Shown here: in pieces, positions 1-9,346 of the stretch
Numbering within the stretch: the stretch's first letter is position 1
How the letters are laid out: each line of letters opens with the position of its first letter
From: Chara braunii
Taxonomy: Eukaryota > Streptophyta > Charophyceae > Charales > Characeae
Length of the DNA: 25,846 bases
Direction: 5' to 3'
Assembly (NCBI GenBank): GCA_003427395.1
Contig: BFEA01000153.1
Coordinates: 2,545,595 to 2,571,440 of the forward strand
The notes under the pieces: model-generated
The model's input: only the letters and a program-made list of their open reading frames with translations
Told to the model about the DNA's origin: nothing
The model's database searches: none
Program-made: the position numbers and the translations under genes

Positions 1-72
<72 letters not shown>
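1..72. repeat. (CT)n microsatellite inside E1 3' LTR
   Basis: There are at least 35 uninterrupted CT units, continuing past the window edge. The tract sits where the E2 LTR has only about 9 units (9690-9708) and the E1 5' LTR about 68 units (7874-8010), so it expanded within the LTR. Confidence 0.97.
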
Positions 73-75
<3 letters not shown>

Positions 76-313
76 ACTTTACCCATGTCTCCTTCCCATA
101 CACAAAGACCACCACCACTTCTGCTGACCCTCTCCAAGCCCAGCCCGGCTATGGCTGGCTATGGCGCTGCCCACAGCAGCGCCCTACTTCTGCATGACCG
201 CACATGCGCACACACACGCACCAGACACTAGCGCAGAAGCCTGCGAGCGCTAGCTCCAGCAGCGCTGCCGCATCAGCATGTAAGTGCCCGAATGAATGCC
301 CTTGCGCCCGACC

Positions 314-330
314 CTTTCCTATACGGAAAG
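314..330 (-). promoter_or_regulatory. TATA-like core in a palindrome, E1 3' LTR
   Basis: The arms CTTTCC and GGAAAG flank the five-base loop TATAC. The two other LTR copies of this family have TATAT here (8257-8273, 9940-9956). The site lies about 370 bp from the U3 end, a plausible place for a core promoter. The promoter role is inferred from position and sequence only. Confidence 0.5.
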
Positions 331-701
331 TGGCGGGCGATTTGCCTTGCCAGTACCACGCGAGACCGAGTTGCCAGTAGCTTCAGTTTCGGCTAAAGTG
401 TCTGCGCCCAGGCCCGTTCAGACAATGGCCCTAGACCGGATTGGTTAGGCATGCCCAACCACCCAGGCACAAGCGGGCGATACTCCCTGCTTCTACCACG
501 TTGCTGGAAGAGCCTGGGAGGCTCACGAATATTGTGGATTCTTATGAGCAAGGCGGATGTAACCAACTGGCGCCTGGCAATTGTCTAGCGCTGACCAAGA
601 TTCGCAAAAATTGACGAGTTTAGAGGCCCGCCTTCACTTAGGGCGGGCATGTGCCAGGTGCAGGGCCTTATGCGGTTATGTCAAGGAATCAAACCCTCAC
701 A

Positions 702-715
702 CTCCCTCCTCCTTT
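702..715 (-). other. E1 polypurine tract
   Basis: On the minus strand this is a purine run (AAAGGAGGAGGGAG) directly abutting the LTR start TGTGAGGG. In LTR elements this is the plus-strand DNA primer site. The E2 PPT at 10314-10327 is identical. Confidence 0.85.
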
Positions 716-740
716 ACTTCGATACCCCTCTGAGAAGTCT

Positions 741-1500
741 TTACAGAGCAGGCTGCTTCCGTTTCAAATTTCTTTCATAACTGGAGATAATTTGGGGAGC
801 AGTCTTGATTAATTCTTCTCTTGTGAACCACCAGTCTTCTCTAGGATCGATGTGATGTCTGAACCACACCCGGTACTGCATCTGTGCCTTTGGAGGACAT
901 CCTCTTCCTGGAGGTTTGGGCACAGGCATCAGCTTGTGCTCAACGATGTCATCAATGTCCACATGTTCATCCATGGTTGGGGGCAGCGACAATATCCTGG
1001 AGGGAAACTAATCAGTAAGAGCGAAAGGTGCCAACTTGGATGCATGGAAGACTGGGTGAGTTCATAGGTGACCAGGGATGCGAATAACATATGTTGGTCC
1101 ATCTGGTTGATCTCCCACTACATCTAAGACCTCCCAGGGCCCAAAGTATTGTGGCATCAGTTTGTGTGAAATCCCCAACTCTTGCCCCAGTTCATATCAT
1201 TTTACCCAGACTCGTTCGCCGACCTGAAACTCTGACGGTCGTTTGTGTCTGTTCTCGGATGCAACCATGGCATCTTGAGCTTTCCTGATGTTCTCTACAG
1301 CCTACTACAGCATCTGTTCGTATTTGACAGCAAACTCTATGCTGTCAGGTGCTGCAGTTGGCTGATTTTCAGGCCACTACCCGGTTTATTTGTTCAGCCT
1401 GGCCATTTGACTCAGGGTGGTTCCCTGATCTCGTTTGCAGTCGGGTACCTATCTGTTGGCCTGTACATTGCCACAGTTCGCTAGTGAGTCTGACATCCTG
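741..1500 (-). pseudogene. E1 integrase C-terminus with chromodomain-like tail
   Basis: The last open segment (741-992, 83 aa) carries an acidic IDDIVEHK stretch and a basic PKPPGRG linker, followed by YRVWFRHH...WFTREEL, which resembles the chromodomain-like module at the C-terminus of gypsy integrases. It aligns closely with the longer E2 copy (10353-10787), which keeps the FHASKL motif upstream. Between about 993 and 1500 homology to E2 continues in broken frames. Relative to E2 (about 10965-11127), roughly 160 bp around position 1371 are missing, removing the stretch just after the catalytic Glu region. The tail is thought to bind histone marks and guide integration in this class, which is family knowledge and not shown here. 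Confidence 0.8.
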
Positions 1501-1505
1501 GTCGC

Positions 1506-1939
1506 TTACAATAGATTTAGGGAGGCCAAAGTCACGTACCAGTTGTCCATAAATAGCTTGATGACGTGGTCAATCCTAGCTGTCTCGGGCATAGCTATTA
1601 GTCTAGCATACTTAGTAAATTTATCCACAATGACAAAGATGTGGCGTTTACCGCTCTTGCTGGTCATAAGGGTATCCATGAAATCCATGGATACACTTTG
1701 ACCTGGACCAGCAGGAATGGTAAGGGCTTGATAAGCCCAAGTGGTGTCTGCGTTCGTGGCTTGTCACGCTGACAAATCTGGCAAGTTTCCACATACTTGT
1801 TTGCATCATCCATCATTGTGGGCCACCAAAATTTCTGCACTAAGTTTGCTGCTGTCTTTTTATAGCCAAAATGACCAGCTGCATCGTGACACTCTCCTAA
1901 AAATAGACTCCGCAAAAACTCTCTATTCGGTACGCACAA
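1506..1939 (-). pseudogene. E1 integrase zinc finger and catalytic core fragment
   Basis: Two overlapping frames make up this part. The upstream frame (1664-1939) has the HHCC zinc-binding module: CHDAAGHFG, then FWWP, then CQICQRDK. The core continues in another frame (1506-1688) with MDFMD, holding the first Asp of the DDE triad, followed by FVIVDKFTKYARLIAMP. A frameshift lies near 1670-1690. The expected second Asp segment is not recognisable before the stop near 1506. Integrase would insert the element cDNA into chromosomal DNA; this copy cannot encode it intact. Confidence 0.85.
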
Positions 1940-2550
1940 CGTTTATTCCCAGCCTTCTCAAGGAACAACAGCCCGTCAACCAGCTCAAACTCATTGGAAG
2001 TGGCCTTGTCTTTAGCGTCCAGTTTGCAAATGATCTCAGACATGACTATATCTTCTTGATAGGCTTCCACCATGGTCAGAGTTACATCGTCAGAAACTCC
2101 AAACTCTGTTACTAGCGCGCCCAGATAGTCGGCCCTACGCGACAACGCATCAGCCACTTTATTGTACTCCCCCTTGCGAGGATCAAGCTGAAAATCATAC
2201 ATATCTATGACTTGAATTCACCTTTTGAGTGCATTGGAGAGCTCGGGTTGTGTCTTAATCCAGCGCAAAGTCTTATGGTCAGATCTCAGACAAAAGAATA
2301 TGCCTAGGAGGTATTGTTTTTAGTGTACTAGCGCTCTATAAAGTGCATAGAGTTCGCACTCATACGTGGTCTTAGCTACTTTATGAGACGGCATCTTTTT
2401 GCTCATGTACTCGACTGGCCTTAACTTTTTCCCCACCTTTTGCACAAGGACCGCGCTAATGCCATATTGGCTGGCGTCCGTGGTCACAACGAAGGGCTGC
2501 TCAGGATCTGGCAGTTTAAGGACTTTATATTGTGTCAAGGCATACTTCAA
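1897..2550 (-). pseudogene. E1 RNase H domain and connection to integrase
   Basis: RNase H would degrade the RNA strand of the RNA:DNA hybrid during reverse transcription. The segment 2320-2550 has VVTTDASQYG with the first catalytic Asp and YECELYALYRALVH with the catalytic Glu. After a TAA at 2320-2322 the same frame continues with LRSDHKTLRWI, the third acidic residue. A TGA at 2218-2220 sits where related proteins have Trp (KRWIQ), followed by YDFQLDPRKGEYNKVADALSRR, the conserved end of the domain. The frame shifts near 1930 before the integrase zinc finger. Confidence 0.87.
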
Positions 2551-2661
2551 TTTTTTGAAGGCTGCTTCACACTCTTTTGTCCACTCCCAAGGGGTGTCAA
2601 GTCGTATGAGGTTAGTTAGAGGAGAGGCTATAGTACTATGGTTTTTTACAAAAGGATGATA

Positions 2662-3021
2662 TTAGCCTGTCATTCTCAAATATGACCTCACCTTAGTCAC
2701 AAACTGAGGTGTGGGCCAGTCACGTATGTGGGCCACTTTAGCATCATACGGCCTCAACCTATCTACGAAAATCTCATGACCTAGATACAAGATCTTGGTG
2801 CGACCAAAATCGCATTTCTCCAAGTTAGCCTTGTACCGGTGCTGTCTTAGGAGCCCTAGCACTTTCTTTACGTGCTCAGCGTGCTCATTTACAGTCCTAC
2901 TAATGATAAGGATATCGTCGAGGTACACGACAATAAACTTGTCTAAGAAGTTATGAAAGATCCAATTCATTGTGTGTTGGAATGTCCTAGGAGCATTGCA
3001 TAGACCAAATGGCATCACCAC
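2662..3021 (-). pseudogene. E1 reverse transcriptase, palm/thumb part with YLDD
   Basis: An open 119-aa segment begins VMPFGLCNAPRTFQ and carries YLDDILI, the catalytic Asp pair at about residues 35-36, followed by EHVKKVL, KCDF and YLGHEI. It is in the same frame as the upstream RT segment (3046-3357). It ends at a TAA (2662-2664) where related proteins have the first Tyr of GYY; that change is a transversion. The catalytic residues are intact, so only interruptions kill the enzyme. Confidence 0.9.
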
Positions 3022-3045
3022 AAACTCGTACAGACTGTACCCGGT

Positions 3046-3357
3046 CTAAAAAGCGGTTTTGTGTTGGTCCTCAAGTCTAATGGCAATCCGATGGTATCCG
3101 GACTTCAAATCTATCTTTGTGAAGTATCGGCATCCCTGCACTCTAGCCAAGAGGTCGTCGATGCATGGTAGGGGCTCCACATTCTTAACAGTGATGGCAT
3201 TGAGGCCCCTATAGTCAATGCACATCCTTAAGGTACCCCCCTTCTTCGGGACAAATAGAACCGGCGCCATGTAAGTGAAGGTACTAGGCCGAATCCAGCC
3301 CTTTTCTGTGAGCTCCTTGAGCTGCCGACGGAACTCATCTAAATCCACAGGAGACAT
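3046..3357 (-). pseudogene. E1 reverse transcriptase, fingers/palm part
   Basis: An open 103-aa segment starts at the MSP that follows the protease-RT linker. Gypsy RT landmarks appear in order: [44 protein letters not shown] and [13 protein letters not shown], where the Asp in KIDLKSGY is the first catalytic Asp. It ends HKTAF followed by a TAG at 3046-3048. The residue expected after KTAF is often Gln, so CAG to TAG is the simplest explanation. Downstream the frame resumes with TGYSLYEFV and MPFGL. Confidence 0.9.
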
Positions 3358-3399
3358 CCTATGGATTTGTCCTCTAGGTACTTTGCTACCGGGGACAAC

Positions 3400-3672
3400 T
3401 TATATTGCATGGACAATCTCCCTTTCCACCACACCCCCAGGCTCCTCGAAAAGGTGTGAATATTGTGCAACGACTGCTTCTATCTTTGCGGGTGATTGTA
3501 CGGCCTCTGCTTCCTCAAAGACAAACACTAGGTACATTTCTTCCTCGCGGTTATGCGTGTAGTAGTTATAGAAAGACGACACGCACATGCAACCATAGTT
3601 CTCCACTAGTCTGCTAGCCTTAAACTTTCGCAGCCTAACGGTCCTTCCATTTGGCAACTTGTGGATCATCAC
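3400..3672 (-). pseudogene. E1 protease-RT linker
   Basis: A 90-aa open segment between protease and RT. It has IEAVVAQYSHLFEEPGGV and a terminal IVHAI, which match the YxxLF...P and H-x-I pattern just before gypsy RT. It closes at a TAA (3400-3402) and the frame continues as [17 protein letters not shown] into the RT segment, so the stop is a point lesion in one continuous pol frame. The N-terminal half has no domain I recognise. Confidence 0.75.
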
Positions 3673-3681
3673 CTTCCTATC

Positions 3682-4203
3682 TCAATCGAACTGTGGCTTT
3701 GCAACCTTGAGGTAGTACATGCCTAGTAACATGTCGAATGGCAGTTCGTCGCTAACTAGGAATGAGATCTTGTGTCTCAATTCCCCTCCTTTATAGGAGA
3801 AGGTGCAAACTACGTCCTTGACATAGTCCTTTACTACCATAGAGTGCTTGTTGGCTAAGGTAGATGCCACAAATCTGCTAAGCCGTTGCACTTGGTCCCC
3901 TAAGCGCAGCCTATCCACACAAGCACGACTGATGAAGTTTTGCATAGAACCTATGTCTGCGAAGTCAGCAACCTTTCGGCCACCTACATTGACTTCTACC
4001 ATGAAGTGTTCATCTTTTGGACCTTTGTTCAACATCACCCAGGAGTCTCTAGGGTCTTTTCCTAACCACTCAGTCTCTAACTCCCCTAAGGACTCGGACA
4101 CATCCATCGAACAAAGAATCGATTGGTCGAGATCTGTCTGCGGGGCGGTCAATGGGTCAATAGCCTTGGCCTTCATCTGAAATAAAGAAGGTAACGTTAC
4201 CAC
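3682..4203 (-). pseudogene. E1 retroviral-type aspartic protease
   Basis: A 173-aa open segment. The N-terminal half is an acidic linker with Trp-rich ELETEWLGKDPRDSWVMLNKG. The protease fold follows: FMVEVNVGGRKV, then ADFADIGSMQNFIS at the active site, then the FDMLLGMYYL closing strand. The usual active site is D-S/T-G; here it is DIG, with ATA where ACA (Thr) would fit, a C-to-T change expected to abolish proteolysis. The enzyme would normally process Gag-Pol. It lies between the CCHC knuckle and RT, as expected for the family. Confidence 0.85.
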
Positions 4204-4232
4204 TTCAGCACGAGTAAGAGCGACTCACACTC

Positions 4233-4442
4233 CTACTGGCCCGAGGTGTTTCCCTGTGAAGTGCTTGCAAAAGCACCACCAAAGTTTGAAAAATATGACG
4301 TCACTATTGAGGACGTGACCTTCGTGGCGACCCGTTTACTCGTGCACTTAGCCATGGTGTGACCATACTGGCCACATTTCAAGCAAGCGCCTTGTGCAAC
4401 ACGGTCTCTCCACACCTCGTACTCTAGACCAAGCTTTACCAT
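4233..4442 (-). pseudogene. E1 Gag nucleocapsid CCHC zinc knuckle
   Basis: A 69-aa segment contains CLKCGQYGHTMAKC, a textbook C-x2-C-x4-H-x4-C knuckle that packages element RNA. A Ser/Thr-rich tail follows. The Met is arbitrary, since the frame is a continuation of gag after a frameshift from the 4569-5006 segment. The next ORF downstream is the protease. Confidence 0.88.
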
Positions 4443-4568
4443 GTGGGTGTTCCTTGGTCGTATTGACCCTTGGGCCGGTCTGCCTTCTGTTTTCTGGCCC
4501 CCTTAGCTTTTCCCTGACAGGAGCGACCACTCCACCGTCTGAAGTGTCTCCACTCCCATCCAACTTTG

Positions 4569-5324
4569 TTACGTCCCAAGGTCAGAGAAGTCATCAATCT
4601 CGGTTGCTTGACCGTTATGCTCAACAAACATGAGGTTGCCCTTCTTCTTCCAATCTTGAGGGAGCTCCTTCTTTCTCCCATCTACCGGTCCCTGTTGGGC
4701 ACTCCCAAGCCTAGCCTCACTGTCTAAGGACTTCTTGCTAAAATAAGCAAGGTCATATACATCGATGGAGGCCTCATCGACCAACTTATTTGTAACATCT
4801 GTGGGCAGACATCGTAAATAAGTTGTCAAGAGGACTTGTGGTTCGTACCGCACACCAGGGACCACGATCAGTCGCTCTATGGCGTTTGTTACCTCACGAA
4901 GCGTTCGGTATCTTTTCAATCGCAGATTAGCCAGCGAGTCGGTGATCTTCTGAGCCCCTTGGGGGTCATGCCACCTGCTGTAGACTAACGGTATGAACTC
5001 CTCCAATGATATGGTTTGTGCCCAACGATCGAAGTTTTGACCGTAACCCTACTGCTGCACTAACCCATTCAACGACCTGGTTGCAGATCCTTCTAGAAAG
5101 GACGCAGTGACAATGACTTCCTCCTCTGTCCTAGTGAGTTTGTGCCTCACATAAGTTGGCACAGTTCTCACCCAGGTATCCAAATCCTCTGCCTTCTTTT
5201 TGTCGCTAGAGAAGGGTTTAGGACTCAACAAGGGTATCGTGGGTGTCCACTGCATGGGTGGTACAACTCCTTGTGCCTGCTGCATTGGTTGTGAAACCGG
5301 TGGGACAGGTCGTTGCGGCGGCAA
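4569..5324 (-). pseudogene. E1 Gag capsid region
   Basis: Two open segments (5049-5324 and 4569-5006) are separated by a TAG at 5049-5051. The first has a Pro/Gln-rich stretch, then PKPFSSDKKKAEDLDTWVRTVPTYV and SFLEGSAT, the capsid N-terminal pattern of plant gypsy Gag. The second has EEFIPLVYSRWHDP, LRLKRYRTLREVTNAIERL and LRCLPTDVTNKL, matching the rest of the capsid module. The product would form the virus-like particle shell. A frameshift after about 4570 separates it from the zinc knuckle. Confidence 0.82.
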
Positions 5325-5329
5325 TTGCT

Positions 5330-6239
5330 ATTGTTGCTGCTGCTGCGGACCCTGTTGCAAAGGTTGTTGCACTTGTGACTGCCCTCTAGCGGTAACCACC
5401 GGCTGGGGAAATGAAGAAGGCTATACAGGAACCTGCCCACTACTACTTGCTACTAGACCGCCTGATAGGGGCATGCCAAACTGAGGAGAAAAGGGTTGGC
5501 CTATCGATTGCGGCATCACAGTGGGACCTGCAACCGTAGGGGGAGCTACAACATACTGTGGCTGCCTGATCTGAGGTCATATCGCCCGCAGTGCAACCAA
5601 AATCTGATTCTAACCAGCTATCAGTGCAGCCAGCATCTCTTGCTGCACAACTTGTACTTCGACAACACTCAAAAGGGAGTTTCGAAGGGATCGCGTTACA
5701 AGATAGAGAGCTGACTCATCTATAGCTTCTAAATTGACTAACTCCTCTCCCCTTGCCTCTAGTCTGACTTTTCTAAGTCTTGCTCTTTCTCTCCTACCTT
5801 GTACCTCCTGCAACTGGTGCCGTAACTCTGTGCGGAGGGCATCGGCCTGTGGAATCTCATAATCCTCCTCTTACATGGGTTGCTGTTGGCTAACCTTCAA
5901 GTCAACAGACTAACTAACGAAAACTTGAGAGACACCCTGATTGACACCTGACGAAGAGGCCTGAGATGAGGTCTGTGACATGGTAGAGGCGGTAGCCATG
6001 GCTGCCTCAGCGTTGGCACTAACGTCTGCTGCTAATGTTGTTGCTAGTGCCCTTTCGGCGTTGGCTGCTGCTTCCCTAGGCCTCTGCAATGTCGTCCTCT
6101 CTTTGGCTTCTCTCCGCAGTCTCCTTTCCTCTCCGTCTTCTAACACAAGGAAAGTGGTCGGCCGACTGAGTGCACATCTCCAGGTAAGCCTCCTATCGTT
6201 TTGGTCTAGTCCTTCAACCTCACTGTTATCTAAACTCAC
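5330..6239 (-). pseudogene. E1 Gag N-terminal region (Ala-rich, helical, Gln-rich)
   Basis: The segment 5910-6239 begins MSLDNSEVEGLDQ and becomes Arg/Glu/Ala-rich (REAAANAERALATTLAADV), ending in a Ser/Gln-rich stretch. After a TAG (5910-5912) and a TAA near 5873 the same frame continues as a charged helical segment (5610-5813: EVQGRRERARLRKVRLEARGEEL). A Pro/Gln-rich region with a poly-Gln run near 5330-5345 comes next. Stops at 5610, about 5575, about 5433 and about 5329 are TAG or TGA. There is no recognisable enzymatic domain. A long helical N-terminus ahead of the capsid is also seen in E4 and E5. The start at 6239 is the first Met in an open frame and is uncertain. Confidence 0.6.
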
Positions 6240-7505
6240 GAGCTATGCATGGCCTACGACCTGCACTAGTATCCTCATTGGGACCTACCGCAGCATGACA
6301 ACCAACCGATTAAAATAACATAAAATAAATATTCGGTCCAGCTTTGTCAGCAAGTAGTCAAGCGATAACATCAGATGATCTCAGATTTCTACAAACAACT
6401 CTATTTCTACTTTTGACTAGTCTAAGACAGATTGCGATGCAGCAAGGAATATATACTACCTATCTGCAGTTGTCCGTCGGTTGTTAGCAGTGTCTGTCAC
6501 AACTCACTAATCAATAAAAAAAATAAAATCATTTGTCGGGTTTGCAAGCAGAATGAATATTTAAATAATAAATAATCAAACAGTTCATTGGTATCCTCCT
6601 ACCCCCTTTTATCCCTCTTGAGTAGTCACCTTATGTCGACGTCCTGAAGCTCTGATTTAGCGGTGTGTCTGAAGGCGTGCAATTGCCCACCGCTGTGTCC
6701 AAGAACTCGCTCATGACCAGTCCTGGCCGTTCGTCACCCTCGCGTGCAACGAGCCTTACATCCGATTGATCTGGCTGATCAAGAGGCAGTTTAAGGACAG
6801 CCCCCAAGGTCCTTAGGAGTAATTTAACGTCGGAGACAGGACGACGATCACAGCCAGGATTCAACTCGAATCCGCCAAAAATATTTATAGACAGTCTGGT
6901 ATGCGTCTCATGTAGGACTGGTCAGTCCATGTTCCCTCTATAGCGCAGCAAGCAGTACCAAGGACAAGCAACATAGCATGCATGTACTAATCCCAGCGGG
7001 CTGGCATGGTGACCATGACCCGAGTGCTTCGTCCAGGGCCCTTCAGAGGCAACAACCGTCTCCCACCAGCTTGCTTCCAGAAAGAATGTCGACTGTCAAG
7101 GTTGAGCGCTCACGACACCTCACAATGAGAGGACTCTCAACACATAACTCACTTCCTCACGGTAAGAAGTAATGAGGAGGGTAGATAAGGTAAGGAGCAA
7201 TGTACCTCATAATGCTGCCCCCAACCACAGATTTCTCACCAATAACCTGACGTGCATTTATGATGACCGGTCGACGACTTGGCACAACCCACAATGCAAT
7301 GCAGTTCCTCCTCGGCTTAAATTACCACGTCAGCAAGCTCTCATCATCCAACATGCACCCCTATGACGCCACATAGCCTTCCCGGCACGCCCACACGACC
7401 CTGGGCAGCCACTCGCCAACGCACAAGCGTTATCACTGCCCCACCATTTACCAGCGAAGCACCAAACAGCTATTGCAAAGGCCGCCAGCAGAGCGGCTCG
7501 AACCA
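6240..7505 (-). other. E1 untranslated leader between PBS and gag
   Basis: About 1.27 kb without convincing coding potential on either strand. It has an AT-rich part (about 6300-6600, with several AAATAAA-like runs) and a more balanced part nearer the PBS. A CCACGTCAGCA motif occurs near 7325. Long 5' leaders are common in plant gypsy elements and may hold packaging signals. I recognise no specific RNA structure. Confidence 0.6.
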
Positions 7506-7517
7506 GCTCTGATACCA
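7506..7517 (-). other. E1 primer-binding site, initiator tRNA-Met type
   Basis: The plus strand reads GCTCTGATACCA, i.e. TGGTATCAGAGC on the element strand, complementary to the 3' end of plant initiator tRNA-Met. It lies three bases inside the LTR boundary at 7521. The tRNA would prime minus-strand cDNA synthesis. E4 has the identical site with the same three-base spacing. Confidence 0.95.
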
Positions 7518-7871
7518 AATTGCAAGGAAAATGAGCAATAGTGAAATGACAGATTCCAGATTGCAAAATCACATTGAAAGCCAGGAGGTCTGACACTGTC
7601 CAGAAAGCAGAATTGCATTGATATTACACCAATGGAGAACCAAAACACTGAGTCCGATTGTCAATGAGAGCATACTCTCACCATCACCAACATATGTATC
7701 CAGAGCCCTTCTCCTACTTGGCGCTCAGCACCCAGTCTACTATCACGCAGCTACTACCGGCATACAAATTGACAATGCAACTGTTGACGTCAGCAGCAGA
7801 ACCGAAGTACATGAAGATGTCGAGCCTTGTAGACTATCACCAAGACCAGGTACGTGCCCTTACATTATCAT

Positions 7872-7873
<2 letters not shown>

Positions 7874-7942
<69 letters not shown>

Positions 7943-7943
7943 N

Positions 7944-8010
<67 letters not shown>
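7874..8010. repeat. (CT)n microsatellite in E1 5' LTR
   Basis: About 68 CT units with one ambiguous base at 7943, followed by a C run. The N suggests the assembler could not resolve the tract, so its true length is uncertain. The corresponding tract in E2 is only about 19 bp. Confidence 0.97.
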
Positions 8011-8012
<2 letters not shown>

Positions 8013-8256
8013 CCCCTCGTCAAGACTACCCACGTCTCCTTCCCATACACGAAGACCACCACCACTTCTGTTGACCCTCTCCAAGGCCAGCCCGGCTATG
8101 GCTGGCTATGGCGCTGCCCACAGCAGCGCCCTGCTTCTGCACGACAGCATGCGCACACGCTTACTCACCATACACTAGTGCAGCAGCCTGCAAGCGCTAG
8201 CTCCAGCAGGACTGCCGCATCAGCATGTAAGTGGCCAAATGCCCTCGCACCCGGCC

Positions 8257-8273
8257 CTTTCCTATATGGAAAG
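8257..8273 (-). promoter_or_regulatory. TATA-like core in a palindrome, E1 5' LTR
   Basis: CTTTCC and GGAAAG flank TATAT. On the element strand the centre reads CCATATAGG. It also resembles a CArG box (CC-A/T-rich-GG), but its A/T centre is one base short of the canonical six. This copy would drive E1 if the promoter were intact, but distal U3 is missing. Confidence 0.5.
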
Positions 8274-8310
8274 TGGGGGGCGCTTTGCCTTGCCAGTACC
8301 ACGTGAGACG

Positions 8311-9346
8311 GATTAAAAAAAGCGGCAAGGATCCCTAAAAAAGAAAGAAAGACTTCAGGCCAGGACTGTGCTTGGCCTAAGCAGTCAGAATCCGGTCTTA
8401 ACTTTGATTTTGGTAATGGGTCATCCAGGGGCGGTGGGGGGTGTAAACAGTGACAAAAGGGGTTTAAAAGGGTACATTTCGACTCACAGTGTCTCATTGA
8501 TTTTTTATCTTAAAATTAACAAGGAATTTCGAGGTGGCCCTCAGCCAAACGTTGTTTGTATTGCAGTTTTGCACAAAATATTTTTTTTCCGGATGTTTTT
8601 GAACTCTTTTCATTAAACTTATTTTCTATTTTGTTAATATCATGCGCTGGGACCACCCCCGACCCGGCCACGACGCCCCGGAGGGTACCCGGGCGAGCTT
8701 ACCCCAGCCGGGCCACCCGGGGACCAGCACAGGGCCACTAAACATATGATACCCGACCCGAGGAAACCCTTTCCACATAAGCACATGATTCACCTCTCTA
8801 AAATAATCCTTGCACAGAGATCGACTATATGTCTAGCCCATGCTCCTAGACTTTCTGGATGCCCCATTGAGCACCCTTGTGTTGCTCGATTCTACTCCCA
8901 AAGTGGAAGCCCACAGCACAATATTTTGGCTTTGCTCAGCTGGAGAACCTGGCCTTCAGAGTCTGTTGCTACCATGCATCTCTCTGTCGACGGGATGTTG
9001 TTGTGTCAATCTGTATCGGGGGAGATTGATTGGAATTGAAAGTAAATGAAACAAATGGACGGCATGAGACACTTCGCACTTATTGCATTTCTTTGAATGT
9101 CAATGTGATTCACAGGTCCCGAACATGTGCTCGGAGCTGGTTAAGCCTTCTGAGAGAATGCCATGCTGGTATGTAACACTTTTGCCTCTTGCTTTTGGGA
9201 GAAGACTCAGCATTCATGTTCATCATGGAAGTTTGGTGACTAAAAAGGAAGATATGAAATATATTCCTTTTTTTTGCTTTTTTATTGAAAGAATCACGCA
9301 GGCCCCTTCTATTCTGGGGGTCAACAGTCCGGTTACGTATCCCCGG
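8311..9346. other. Unassigned spacer between E1 and E2
   Basis: About 1.04 kb with no match to the other elements and no ORF over 100 aa that resembles a protein. It contains a G-run (GGCGGTGGGGGG, about 8430), an AT-rich stretch (8490-8640) and a sharply GC-rich block (about 8642-8735). A purely AT-rich to GC-rich switch suggests a mosaic of older insertions. The last five bases, CCCGG (9342-9346), would be the target-site copy of E2. Confidence 0.5.

Larger units (their letters stand above)
1..701 (-). repeat. E1 3' LTR (partial, cut by window start)
   Basis: This matches 9660-10313 (E2 LTR) along its length, and its first part matches 8011-8310 (E1 5' LTR). Its right boundary reads ...CCCTCACA followed at once by a pyrimidine tract, i.e. 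a minus-strand LTR starting TGTGAGGG after the PPT. E2 ends CCCTTGCA at the same place, and LTRs of this family begin TGCAAGG at the other side, giving short terminal inverted repeats. The first about 350 bp lie outside the window. It starts here inside a (CT)n tract. Confidence 0.9.
1..8310 (-). mobile_element. E1: near-complete but decayed Ty3/gypsy LTR retrotransposon
   Basis: Read on the minus strand the order is 5' LTR (right), tRNA-Met PBS, leader, gag, CCHC knuckle, protease, RT, RNase H, integrase, chromodomain-like tail, PPT, 3' LTR (left). This is the Ty3/gypsy order, with integrase after RNase H. The left LTR runs off the window start, and the right LTR lacks about 330 bp of distal U3. 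Coding regions carry many stops, at least two frameshifts and a roughly 160-bp deletion in integrase relative to E2, so the copy is non-autonomous. The same family recurs as E2. Confidence 0.92.
7521..8310 (-). repeat. E1 5' LTR, truncated in U3
   Basis: It starts TGCAAGGAAAATGAG next to the PBS and aligns with the E2 LTR from 9347 and with the E1 3' LTR from the CT tract onward. Homology stops abruptly after ACGTGAGAC at about 8310, where the other copies continue for about 330 bp more. The missing part is distal U3. The loss could be a deletion or an insertion-associated rearrangement; the following sequence (8311 on) matches nothing else here. Confidence 0.9.

Noticed and set aside
7618-8178. 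Plus-strand 186-aa frame with a long Ser-Leu repeat, and the minus-strand Arg-Glu repeat frame at 7860-8084
   Set aside because: They are translations of the (CT)n tract in the E1 5' LTR and contain an N; no protein family features.
8746-9049. Small host gene in the E1-E2 spacer
   Set aside because: Two overlapping frames of 69-97 aa with no motif, no conserved codon pattern and no visible splice structure.
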